Shown: positions 1 through 5,939, counted from the first letter of the stretch. The stretch is DNA of 7,101 nt from Prolixibacteraceae bacterium (GCA_009782655.1 WRIQ01000054.1:1-7101); one strand, 5' to 3'. The notes: generated from the sequence alone by a model not told the origin. Translations and numbers: made by a program.

Positions 1-1
1 C

Positions 2-727
2 TTCCGCGCCGCACCGCGCATCGGAATGCCCAAAAGCGCATATATGTACGACCCGACGATACTGCTTTATGACCAGACCAACCTGAGGTTCGTGCAGCTC
101 ACATCGAACCTGCGCGGTGTGCGCCTGCCCACTGCGCCCGAAACGGCGTTCAGTTTCAACACCGGGCGCAAGTTCGTATATATGAACGCAGGATTGCAGG
201 ACGGCGGCGTTACGTTCGCCATCCTCGAAGACCCCGTAACCGGGAAGTACTGGCTCTACGGCATGAGGGCGCAAGGCTCTTTCGCGCTGTCGCAACTGCC
301 GGCCTATTACCATCAGCTCGATGCCCCGCAGATCGAACAGGCTACGGCCTTCGCCATCCACCCGACGCTCTGGCATCTGTTCTACGCCGTCGGCGACACT
401 GTTTACCAATACGATATGGTGACCCGGACATGCCGAGCGCTGCCTTTTGTGTTGGGCGAAGGCGAAGCGGAAGTTTCGCGATTGGCGGGCGAGCAGATAA
501 CCATGCTGAAATTCAACGTTTTCGGGCTGGATGTATATAGCAAGCCCGCCGGAAGCGCCGCCATGCAGTACCGTCTGATCGTCGGCAGCCATTCGCCGGA
601 TGCAGAACTTTCGGGCAACGTGCGTATGTTCGACATCGCTACCGCGACCGACCGTCCCGCCACGCTCTTCCGCTCCTACTCCGGTTTAGGCCGTGTCGTC
701 GATGTGACGTACAAAGAGACAAGGTGA
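2..727 (+). CDS. PKD-like family lipoprotein, C-terminal part (5' end outside window)
   Basis: The reading frame is open from the left edge, so the first ATG at 26 is probably internal and the true start lies outside. About 241 residues are visible. The segment FAIHPTLWHLFYAVGDTVYQ (350-409) and the ending with SYSGLGRVVDVTYKE (stop at 725-727) match what I know of the C-terminal half of the PKD-like family lipoproteins of Bacteroidales, which are usually encoded next to SusC/SusD outer-membrane uptake genes. In full-length members an N-terminal lipoprotein signal and PKD-like domains precede this part; they are not in view here. The visible part is rich in short beta-strand-like blocks with aromatic residues, consistent with a surface-exposed beta-rich fold. 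The likely role is binding of a polysaccharide or peptide ligand at the cell surface, inferred from family context only. Base composition is high in G+C, like rplI and unlike the genes from rpsF rightwards. Confidence 0.8.
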   Translation, partial: FRAAPRIGMPKSAYMYDPTILLYDQTNLRFVQLTSNLRGVRLPTAPETAFSFNTGRKFVYMNAGLQDGGVTFAILEDPVTGKYWLYGMRAQGSFALSQLPAYYHQLDAPQIEQATAFAIHPTLWHLFYAVGDTVYQYDMVTRTCRALPFVLGEGEAEVSRLAGEQITMLKFNVFGLDVYSKPAGSAAMQYRLIVGSHSPDAELSGNVRMFDIATATDRPATLFRSYSGLGRVVDVTYKETR

Positions 728-733
728 TTAACG

Positions 734-767
734 CACGTGTTTATCCGGCCTGCCGGATAAACACGTG
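734..767. repeat. Perfect 16-bp inverted repeat after the lipoprotein gene
   Basis: The arm cacgtgtttatccggc (734-749) is followed after two bases by its exact reverse complement (752-767). It begins 6 bases after the lipoprotein stop codon. There is no T-run on either side, so it is not a canonical intrinsic terminator. It could be an mRNA 3'-end stabilising hairpin, a Rho-assisted terminator, or part of the adjacent repeat element. The pairing is seen directly; the role is inference. Confidence 0.7.
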
Positions 768-771
768 TATG

Positions 772-841
772 TGTCATCGCGGGTTTGACCCGCGCAATCT
801 CGCATCTGTTTTGAGATTGCGGCTCGGAGGCCGTAATGACA
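772..841. repeat. Putative small interspersed repeat with three hairpins and inverted ends
   Basis: The 70-bp block opens with tgtcat (772-777) and closes with atgaca (836-841), an inverted pair; over 11 bases the ends match at 9. Between them three hairpins lie end to end: gcgggt/acccgc (779-784 with 788-793), gcaatctc/gagattgc (794-801 with 813-820), and cggct/ggccg with one G-T pair (820-824 with 829-833). The wording (tgtcat, gcgggtttgacccgc, gcaatctc) resembles GTCATTGCGGG-type intergenic repeats that occur in many bacterial genomes. No open reading frame of substance fits in it. A non-autonomous mobile repeat (REP/MITE-like) is the likeliest reading; copy number in the genome is unknown from this window. 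Confidence 0.6.
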
Positions 842-874
842 AAGAATTTAGGAAACACGCATGCGTACCATGAT

Positions 875-911
875 AAAAGCCCTGCATAACGTAAGTTATG
901 CAGGGCTTTTT
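875..911. terminator. Bidirectional intrinsic terminator between lipoprotein gene and rplI
   Basis: The arm aaaagccctgcataac (875-890) and its exact complement gttatgcagggctttt (895-910) enclose a GTAA tetraloop. The stem carries a G+C-rich core (gccctgc) and ends in a T-run on both strands (ctttttag on plus, cttttatc on minus), so it can stop the plus-strand lipoprotein transcript and the minus-strand rpsF-rpsR-rplI transcript. It sits about 23 bases beyond the rplI stop codon. Confidence 0.9.
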
Positions 912-920
912 AGTGTGTAA

Positions 921-932
921 AACGACGTCGTT
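921..932. repeat. 12-bp perfect palindrome next to the rplI stop codon
   Basis: The bases aacgacgtcgtt form a perfect palindrome just past the rplI stop codon (934-936), between the gene and its terminator. It may be chance or a small extra 3' hairpin or protein site; nothing in the sequence decides this. Confidence 0.3.
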
Positions 933-933
933 C

Positions 934-1374
934 TTACTCTTCCGCGATCACAGTGAACCGCACCGGAGCGACGATCGTCTTATATAGTTTCACTACGGCC
1001 TCGTACTCGCCGAGCGTCTTCACCGGTTCGACCGTGATGTTGCGGCGATCGACCTCTACGCCCTTCTCTGCCAGTGCTTCCGCCAATATGGTCGAAGTCA
1101 CCGAACCGAATATCTTTCCTTCCTCGGCTTTCATCGGGATCACCAGTGCGATCGCGCTCAACCGTCCTGCCATCGCTTCTGCATCGCCAACGAGCTTTGC
1201 CTCTTTGTGCGACTGCTGGCGCAGGTTCTCGGCCAACACTTTTTTCGCCGATGCTGTCGCCGCTTTGGCAAACCCTTGCGGAATGAGGAAATTATTTGCA
1301 TAACCGGGCTTGACGCTCACCACGTCGTTCTTGTAACCCAGTTTCTCCACGTCTTTCAAAAGTATCACTTCCAT
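934..1374 (-). CDS. rplI: 50S ribosomal protein L9 (bL9)
   Basis: This is a complete 146-residue protein, close to the usual length of bL9 (149 in E. coli). It binds 23S rRNA near the base of the L1 stalk and helps keep the reading frame. The N-terminal domain shows the family signature: G13, V19, the run KPGYANNFLIPQGFAKAA (22-39), with the conserved GYANN-LIP core. A charged, alanine-rich central helix (about 40-75) links to the C-terminal domain (about 78-146), which contains EGKIFGSVTS. It is the last gene of the rpsF-rpsR-rplI operon, 15 bases after rpsR. A strong Shine-Dalgarno sequence precedes the ATG, which is unusual in this phylum and fixes the start. G+C is about 55%, clearly above rpsF and the genes to its right. 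The identification is secure. Confidence 0.97.
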   Translation of the reverse strand: MEVILLKDVEKLGYKNDVVSVKPGYANNFLIPQGFAKAATASAKKVLAENLRQQSHKEAKLVGDAEAMAGRLSAIALVIPMKAEEGKIFGSVTSTILAEALAEKGVEVDRRNITVEPVKTLGEYEAVVKLYKTIVAPVRFTVIAEE

Positions 1375-1380
1375 AATCTT

Positions 1381-1387
1381 CCTCCTT
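1381..1387 (-). promoter_or_regulatory. Strong Shine-Dalgarno sequence of rplI
   Basis: On the minus strand aaggagg lies 6 bases upstream of the rplI ATG, entirely in the rpsR-rplI gap. Bacteroidota genes generally lack such sites; in this window only rpsR and rplI have one. Confidence 0.8.
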
Positions 1388-1389
1388 GC

Positions 1390-1659
1390 TTATTTCATCA
1401 TGTCGGTTACGAACGGCAGCAGGGCGAGATGACGCGCACGCTTGACCGCCTGGGCCACTTTTTTCTGGAATTTCTGCGATGTTCCGGTCAAACGGCGCGG
1501 GAGGATCTTCCCCTGCTCGTTAAGGAATTTTTTCAAAAACTCCGGATCTTTGTAATCGACATACTTGATGCCCAGCTTTTTGAAGCGGCAATATTTTTTC
1601 TTTTTGATTTCGACCGATGGCGGGGTTAAATATCTGATTTCACTTGAACCGGTTGTCAT
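1390..1659 (-). CDS. rpsR: 30S ribosomal protein S18 (bS18)
   Basis: This is a complete 89-residue protein. bS18 pairs with bS6 on the platform of the small subunit and contacts the 16S rRNA central domain. The conserved block [19 protein letters not shown] (20-38) is followed by LPRRLTG (53-59) and [11 protein letters not shown] (73-83), all typical of the family; the N-terminal tail (1-18) is variable as usual. There is a single cysteine (C24), so no zinc-binding set. In Flavobacterium ribosomes bS18, bS6 and bS21 form the pocket that hides the anti-Shine-Dalgarno tail of 16S rRNA (established for that genus). Only 3 bases separate it from rpsF, and its Shine-Dalgarno lies inside the end of rpsF. 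Composition changes within the gene: the 5' third is A+T-rich with mixed third positions, the 3' two thirds are G+C-rich at third positions like rplI. A chimeric origin of this gene is therefore possible. Confidence 0.96.
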   Translation of the reverse strand: MTTGSSEIRYLTPPSVEIKKKKYCRFKKLGIKYVDYKDPEFLKKFLNEQGKILPRRLTGTSQKFQKKVAQAVKRARHLALLPFVTDMMK

Positions 1660-1662
1660 AAC

Positions 1663-2016
1663 TTATGCCTCCTTTTCTTTTTTCTCCTTTTGTAAATTTT
1701 TTCTTTTCTGGCTATACTCAATAGCGTGCTTGTCGAGTTTTACCGTGAGAAAGCGGATGATTTTTTCATCGCGTCTGAATTCGGTTTCTAACCTTTCGAT
1801 AAAGGTCGGTTTGGCCATAAATTCGAAAAGATTATAGAAACCCGTGGATTTCTTTTGGATTGGGTAAGCCAGCTTTTTCATGCCCCAGTCCTCTTCGTGG
1901 ATCATCTCCCCGCCATTATCGGCGACGATGTCCTTGAATTTTTTTACCGTTTCCTTTACCTGTGGCTCAGATAAAACGGGAGTAACAATGAAAACGGCCT
2001 CATACTGATTCATCAT
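1663..2016 (-). CDS. rpsF: 30S ribosomal protein S6 (bS6)
   Basis: This is a complete 117-residue protein, the usual length for Bacteroidales bS6. It forms a heterodimer with bS18 on the small-subunit platform. The start NQYEAVFIVTP, the middle DWGMKKLAYPIQKKSTGFY (about 44-62) and the signature RRDEKIIRFLTVKLD (about 82-96) are characteristic of the ferredoxin-like S6 fold; a highly charged lysine/glutamate tail ends the protein. Two consecutive ATG codons open the frame (2014-2016 and 2011-2013); either could be used, and no Shine-Dalgarno is present to decide. It is the first gene of the rpsF-rpsR-rplI operon, with its own promoter upstream. G+C is about 40%, lower than rplI downstream. 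Confidence 0.96.
   Translation of the reverse strand: MMNQYEAVFIVTPVLSEPQVKETVKKFKDIVADNGGEMIHEEDWGMKKLAYPIQKKSTGFYNLFEFMAKPTFIERLETEFRRDEKIIRFLTVKLDKHAIEYSQKRKNLQKEKKEKEA
1668..1674 (-). promoter_or_regulatory. Strong Shine-Dalgarno sequence of rpsR, within the end of rpsF
   Basis: On the minus strand aaggagg ends 8 bases before the rpsR ATG. It is encoded by the last codons of rpsF (K-E-A), so translation of rpsF runs through it, which would favour coupled translation of S6 and S18. Confidence 0.75.
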
Positions 2017-2061
2017 TTTGACATCAATTTAAAAATTAAACACTTAAAATTTTTTGTGGCG

Positions 2062-2092
2062 CAAAAGTAGAAATAAATTGCTATTTATCAAA
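2062..2092 (-). promoter_or_regulatory. Bacteroidetes-type promoter of the rpsF-rpsR-rplI operon
   Basis: On the minus strand the -33 element TTTG (2089-2092) is followed after exactly 19 bases by TACTTTTG (2062-2069), a full match to the Bacteroidetes -7 consensus TAnnTTTG. The implied transcript starts near 2055, leaving an A+T-rich leader of roughly 40 bases before the rpsF ATG. Both elements and their spacing agree with the established consensus for the primary sigma factor of this phylum. Confidence 0.8.
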
Positions 2093-2187
2093 CATCTGCG
2101 CTGCAAATTGCACTAATTTTTAATATTAACCGAAATTAACGCCTCTTCCTTATTGTTGCTAACGGGTATAGCGAAAAGTCAGGCAGC

Positions 2188-3120
2188 TCACTTTTTCCCG
2201 CTGTTCAGTAGTATCAGCGCCAGCGCAATAATGAGCATAGCCAAAATTTGCAGCATATCGGGATGTTCATTGGGGATTAGTATCCAACTCAGGACGGCTC
2301 CCAAAACAGGAATGAGGAATTTCCACGTGTTGAGCGTTGAGACCTGCGTACCCGGCCGCGACAGAAGTGAGAACCAGATGGATACGGCTACCGCAGACAA
2401 AAAACTCAGCCAACCCAACGACAAATAGTACGAAGTCGGAAACGAATGATGCGGAAGCCCTTCGAAGAAAAGCGAAATCAGGAACAGCGCCAATCCGCCG
2501 CTGAACAGCGATGAAGAGCTGAGAACAACCGGATGAATTTTTTTCTTCCCTTTGAAGACCAGAACATTTGAATAACCCGATAAAATATTGTTGCCCAACA
2601 ACAATAAAATACCCAGCCATTCGAGGCGGCCGCCGAATTCCATTCTTTGCCTTCCGACCGCAATAATTGCAATTCCGAATATTCCAATGATGAAACTGCT
2701 TATTTTCATGGGCGTAAGCTTGTCGTTGCTGATATGAAAATGGGCGATCAAAGCCACAAAAAGAGGCGAAGAGCCAATTATCAGTGCGCCCAAAGAGCCC
2801 GGAATAAGATTCAAACCGAGATAAAAAAGCGCATATTGCCCGCTCACCTGCAACACCGAAATGAGCAACACAAATTGCCAATGTTGCCTGACCTGCCGGA
2901 AAAAGAAAAGCGGTTTTCCCAAGAAAATGAAAACAAGAAGTCCGGCAATGGCAAACCTTAAGCCGGCAAATTGCAGCGGCGTGTGGTATTGCAGACCTAT
3001 TTTAACCACCGAAAAGGCCGTAGACCACAAAAAAATGGACACAATGGCTAAAAAAGTAGTTGCCCGAAAAAAGCTTGCAAGTTTTATCATTTGTGATTTT
3101 CCTATTTGTTTAATCTCCAT
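2188..3120 (-). CDS. EamA-family (DMT superfamily) inner-membrane transporter
   Basis: This is a complete 310-residue, very hydrophobic protein with about ten predicted membrane segments in two similar halves, the layout of the drug/metabolite transporter superfamily. The first EamA repeat (about 16-150) opens with FLWSTAFSVVKIGL, a variant of the family's early tryptophan and lysine motif, and contains PLFVALIAHF near its end. The second repeat (about 165-305) begins around GILLLLGNNILSGYSNVLVF and ends in a short GKK tail. Members export small metabolites or amino acids; the substrate cannot be read from sequence. The start at 3120 has no Shine-Dalgarno; a second methionine at residue 11 is an alternative. 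The gene stands alone, divergent from the MaoC-like gene. I see no hairpin terminator between its stop and the rpsF promoter region. Confidence 0.88.
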   Translation of the reverse strand: MEIKQIGKSQMIKLASFFRATTFLAIVSIFLWSTAFSVVKIGLQYHTPLQFAGLRFAIAGLLVFIFLGKPLFFFRQVRQHWQFVLLISVLQVSGQYALFYLGLNLIPGSLGALIIGSSPLFVALIAHFHISNDKLTPMKISSFIIGIFGIAIIAVGRQRMEFGGRLEWLGILLLLGNNILSGYSNVLVFKGKKKIHPVVLSSSSLFSGGLALFLISLFFEGLPHHSFPTSYYLSLGWLSFLSAVAVSIWFSLLSRPGTQVSTLNTWKFLIPVLGAVLSWILIPNEHPDMLQILAMLIIALALILLNSGKK

Positions 3121-3172
3121 TTATCCAAGTTTTGAAAAGAAAAGGCTGTCGATGCCGATCCCTTTGTGCCGA

Positions 3173-3204
3173 CAAAAATAGTCATTTATGGCGTAACCGT
3201 CGAA
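3173..3204 (-). promoter_or_regulatory. Probable promoter of the EamA transporter gene
   Basis: On the minus strand TATTTTTG (3173-3180) matches the -7 consensus TAnnTTTG. Twenty bases upstream lies TTCG (3201-3204), a three-of-four match to the -33 TTTG. The -7 element is 52 bases before the ATG. Confidence 0.5.
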
Positions 3205-3241
3205 TATCTGTTTTTTCGAATCATCTGTTCACATATTCGAC
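3199..3241. repeat. TCGAATAT motif cluster in the divergent promoter region
   Basis: The 9-base arm gtcgaatat (3199-3207) has its exact reverse complement atattcgac at 3233-3241. Between them the start of the motif recurs directly: tcgaatatctgtt (3200-3212) against tcgaatcatctgtt (3216-3229), identical but for one inserted base. The cluster overlaps the -33 region of the EamA promoter and lies about 70-120 bases upstream of the MaoC-like gene's -7 element. An operator for a dimeric regulator is possible; this is inference. Confidence 0.4.
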
Positions 3242-3313
3242 ACTCGATGGGTTTTATTATTTCACAAAAATGCGAACATGCGCAATCATGTAAGTAAACA
3301 TAAAAAAATGGTA

Positions 3314-3321
3314 TACTTTTG
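3314..3321 (+). promoter_or_regulatory. Probable -7 element for the MaoC-like gene
   Basis: TACTTTTG matches TAnnTTTG exactly and lies 21 bases before the ATG at 3343. No good -33 TTTG is found 19-21 bases upstream, so the promoter may be weak or need an activator. Confidence 0.5.
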
Positions 3322-3342
3322 CAACCAAAATAAACGATAACA

Positions 3343-3810
3343 ATGGAAAAACGAATAATCCGGAATCACGCCGACTTTGAAAATTTAACGGGGGAAATAA
3401 TAGGAATCTCTGATTACATGACCATTACGCAGGATCAGGTTAATAAATTTGCCGATGCGACCATGGATCATCAATGGATACATGTGGACGCCCAACGCGC
3501 CGCCACCGAATCGCCTTTCGGGAAAACCATCGCCCACGGCTATCTTACACTGTCGCTGCTTACCCACTTTTGGTTCGATACGGTTGAAGTACAAAATGTG
3601 AAATTGGTTGTTAACTATGGGCTTGAGAATCTGCGTTTTAATCAAGCTGTTCCGGTTGAAAGCCGTGTCCGGTGCAAATTTTCGCTGGTCTCGGCGCTCA
3701 ACCTCAGGGGCATCACAAAAACACAGGTAAAAGCTGTCATGGAAATCGAAGGCGAGAAAAAACCGGCATACGATTGCACAGCAACTTTCCTGTATCATTT
3801 TGAAAAATAG
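3343..3810 (+). CDS. MaoC-like hotdog-fold dehydratase/enoyl-CoA hydratase
   Basis: This is a complete 155-residue single-domain protein. The hydratase-2 motif is present: FADATMDHQWIHVDAQRA (36-53) with D42 and H47 in the D-x4-H arrangement of the catalytic Asp/His pair known from R-specific enoyl-CoA hydratases, followed by the IAHGYLTLSLL helix (63-73). The family adds or removes water at the double bond of acyl thioesters; NodN-like members of unknown substrate look the same, so the true substrate is open. There is no signal peptide, so it is cytoplasmic. No fatty-acid or polyhydroxyalkanoate genes are nearby to narrow its job. The start lacks a Shine-Dalgarno, as usual for the phylum; a -7 element lies just upstream. 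The YrdC-family gene follows after 55 bases on the same strand. Confidence 0.88.
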   Translation: MEKRIIRNHADFENLTGEIIGISDYMTITQDQVNKFADATMDHQWIHVDAQRAATESPFGKTIAHGYLTLSLLTHFWFDTVEVQNVKLVVNYGLENLRFNQAVPVESRVRCKFSLVSALNLRGITKTQVKAVMEIEGEKKPAYDCTATFLYHFEK

Positions 3811-3841
3811 CAAAAAACAACGCTTCCTGTGCACTTTTTTA

Positions 3842-3849
3842 TAATTTTG
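3842..3849 (+). promoter_or_regulatory. Possible -7 element for the YrdC/YciO-family gene
   Basis: TAATTTTG fits TAnnTTTG and sits 16 bases before the ATG at 3866, in the gap after the MaoC-like gene. There is no convincing -33 element, so the two genes may instead be read from one transcript. Confidence 0.35.
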
Positions 3850-3865
3850 CCCGAAAATTCGAGCA

Positions 3866-4480
3866 ATGTTAGTAAAGTTGTATAACGAGAACCCTAATGA
3901 AAAACATATTCGTATGATTGTTGATATTTTGAGGCGGGGAGGCGTCATCGTTTATCCCACCGATACGGTTTACGGATTGGGTTGCGACATCACAAACGCC
4001 AAAGCGGTTGAAAAAGTAGCCCGCATCAAGGGCATAAAAATCGAACGTGCCAACTTTTCGTTTATCTGCGCCGACCTCGGGCAACTATCGTTTTACAGCA
4101 AACCCATATCGAACCACGCTTTCAAAATCATCAAGAAAAATGTTCCGGGGCCATTTACCTTTATCTTTGAAGCAAGCAGCAACGTACCCAAATATTTCAA
4201 AGGCAAAAAGAAAACCGTCGGCATTCGCATTCCCGACAACAACATCATCCGCGAAATTGTGAAAGAAATGGGAAATCCCATCGTCTCAACTTCGGTACAC
4301 GATGAAGATGAGATTTTGGAATACACCACCGATCCGGAATTAATTTATGAAAAATTTCAGGATGTTGTTGATGTGGTTATTGACGGCGGGTACGGCGAAT
4401 TACTTGCGTCCACGATTGTTGACTTCACGGCCGACGAACCGGAAATAATCAGGCAGGGAAAAGCCGATTTGATAGTTTGA
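3866..4480 (+). CDS. YrdC/Sua5/YciO-family protein (YciO-like; possible threonylcarbamoyl-AMP synthase)
   Basis: This is a complete 204-residue protein made of one YrdC domain, without the extra C-terminal Sua5 domain. The nucleotide/RNA-binding fold shows GGVIVYPTDTVYGLGCDI (25-42), PGPFTFIFEASSNVP (94-108), KTVGIRIPD (116-124) and DGGYGE near the end. TsaC and Sua5 members make threonylcarbamoyl-AMP for the t6A modification of ANN-decoding tRNAs. Here, however, the TsaC K-x-R motif is not evident (RIKGIKIERANFSF, 53-66), and the STSAN motif reads STSVH (141-145). These differences and the length resemble E. coli YciO, a paralogue with unclear role. It may still supply t6A if no other YrdC protein exists in the genome. 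The gene ends 13 bases from the converging trkH stop, with no terminator in between. Confidence 0.85.
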   Translation: MLVKLYNENPNEKHIRMIVDILRRGGVIVYPTDTVYGLGCDITNAKAVEKVARIKGIKIERANFSFICADLGQLSFYSKPISNHAFKIIKKNVPGPFTFIFEASSNVPKYFKGKKKTVGIRIPDNNIIREIVKEMGNPIVSTSVHDEDEILEYTTDPELIYEKFQDVVDVVIDGGYGELLASTIVDFTADEPEIIRQGKADLIV

Positions 4481-4493
4481 CCCTCTCTCCTCT

Positions 4494-5939
4494 TTACCGT
4501 TTCCAAAACGAAGGCGTGAAAAGAACCAGCACAGTGAAAAGTTCCAGACGCCCTAACAACATCAGAAAAGAAAGAAACCATTTCCCTGCGTGATGAATTT
4601 CAACAAATGTTTCGCTGGGACCCACTGTTCCCAAGCCGGGGCCCACATTACCCAGCGCAGAAGCCACGGCGCCGACGCTGGTTTCAAAATCGGGTTCGAA
4701 AATCATAAAAATGATGGAGCTCACAAAAAAGACCAACACAAAAAAGACGAAAAAAGCAAGCACATTCAGCATGATTTTATAATCCACCGAACGGTTGTTA
4801 AACCTTACGGGAATCACGGCATTGGGATGCAGCAGCCGCTTCAGTTCATAATAACTGTTTTTGAGCAAAAGAACCACACGCATAATTTTCACACCTCCAC
4901 CGGTGGAACCCGTGGAGCCACCAAAAAAATATAAACAGAAAATGAGCAGCGTGAGTACCGGCGTCCATTGCACATAATCGGACGTCACAAACCCTGTGGT
5001 TGAAATAATGGACGCTACCTGAAACAACGAAGTGCGAAACGCCTCCTCGACTCCCAACGATGTAGTAATCAGCAATCCAATGAATATCAACATCGAAAAG
5101 CCGGCAATAAAAATAATGTAATATTGAAACTCCTCATTGCCATAAAGTTTTGAAAACCTGCCTCTGAGGAAGTTGAAAATCAGCGTAAAATTGGTGCCTG
5201 CAATTATCATAAACAGGATAATCACATAATGAATGAACGGCGAATCCCAGTAGGCGACACTTGCTTGTTTGGTGGAAAAACCACCGCTTCCCATGGTGGT
5301 GAAAGCGTGGCAAATAGCGTCGAACAACGACATGCCACCCAAGATGAGCAAAGCCGTTTCGGCAAGGGTAAACGAAAGGTAAATCACCCAGAATACACGG
5401 GCTGTTTGCGCCACCTTGGGGCTGACTTTATCGGGTACGGGGCCCGGAACTTCGGCAACAAAAAGCTGCATGCCGCCAATGCCAAAGAGTGGCAACAGCG
5501 AAAGCGACAAGACGATAATTCCCATACCCCCAAGCCATTGCGTCAGGCTGCGCCAAAATAAAATCCCGTGGGCCAACGTTTCGACGTCCTCAAGAATCGT
5601 AGCTCCCGTTGTGCTAAAACCCGACATGGTTTCGAAAAAGGCGTTGGTGAAATTGGGAATGGCTCCGCTTAGCACATAGGGCAACGAGCCGAAAAGTGAA
5701 AAAATAATCCAAACCAGCGTGACAATAAGAAATCCCTCGCGTTTCGAAATATTTTTACTGGCTTTGTTTGTGAGCAAAACAATGATCACGCCGGGGACAA
5801 TACATATCAAAGAAGAGAAGATGAAAGCAGGGACATCGCTACCACTGTATATCAGCGAAATAACAAGCGCCAGCAACATCGACAATCCTTCGATAACCAA
5901 TAACAATCCCAGAATCCTGAAAATAATTTTTATGTTCAT
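4494..5939 (-). CDS. trkH: Trk potassium uptake transporter, membrane subunit TrkH
   Basis: This is a complete 481-residue polytopic membrane protein of normal length for TrkH. All four pore-loop repeats that build the K+ selectivity filter are visible: SGFSTTGAT (106-114), MGSGGFST (216-223), ISTTGFVTS (312-320) and ALGNVGPGLG (428-437), each with its filter glycine. The glycine/serine-rich stretch GGSTGSTGGGVK (340-351) is the flexible loop in the middle of the third-repeat inner helix that gates the pore. The N-terminal segment (about 6-56) is hydrophobic with two membrane helices. The gene lies 68 bases downstream of trkA on the same strand, so the gating subunit and the channel subunit are probably made from one transcript. 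The family imports K+ with Na+ or H+ coupling or as a gated channel. It converges on the YrdC-family gene. Confidence 0.95.
   Translation of the reverse strand: MNIKIIFRILGLLLVIEGLSMLLALVISLIYSGSDVPAFIFSSLICIVPGVIIVLLTNKASKNISKREGFLIVTLVWIIFSLFGSLPYVLSGAIPNFTNAFFETMSGFSTTGATILEDVETLAHGILFWRSLTQWLGGMGIIVLSLSLLPLFGIGGMQLFVAEVPGPVPDKVSPKVAQTARVFWVIYLSFTLAETALLILGGMSLFDAICHAFTTMGSGGFSTKQASVAYWDSPFIHYVIILFMIIAGTNFTLIFNFLRGRFSKLYGNEEFQYYIIFIAGFSMLIFIGLLITTSLGVEEAFRTSLFQVASIISTTGFVTSDYVQWTPVLTLLIFCLYFFGGSTGSTGGGVKIMRVVLLLKNSYYELKRLLHPNAVIPVRFNNRSVDYKIMLNVLAFFVFFVLVFFVSSIIFMIFEPDFETSVGAVASALGNVGPGLGTVGPSETFVEIHHAGKWFLSFLMLLGRLELFTVLVLFTPSFWKR

Noticed and set aside
772..841. A tRNA gene, because of the cloverleaf-like set of three hairpins in about 70 bases
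   Set aside because: There is no T-loop TTC consensus, the arms abut without the usual linkers, stem lengths are wrong, and the closing stem carries mismatches and no acceptor end.
1207..1629. Long plus-strand open frames opposite rplI and rpsR
   Set aside because: They are mirror frames of well-identified ribosomal protein genes, span the rplI-rpsR junction and match no known family.
2017..2061. An S6:S18-binding leader motif for autogenous control in the rpsF 5' UTR
   Set aside because: The short leader is almost pure A+T, contains only a weak 7-bp A-T pairing (2031-2037 with 2048-2054), and lacks the CCG-containing hairpin expected for that motif.
2267..2881. A second minus-strand frame inside the EamA gene
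   Set aside because: It is a shifted frame of the transporter with a composition unlike a membrane or soluble domain.
3385..3948. A minus-strand open frame opposite the MaoC-like gene
   Set aside because: It overlaps a gene with clear catalytic motifs, runs into the next gene, and its translation shows no recognisable domain.
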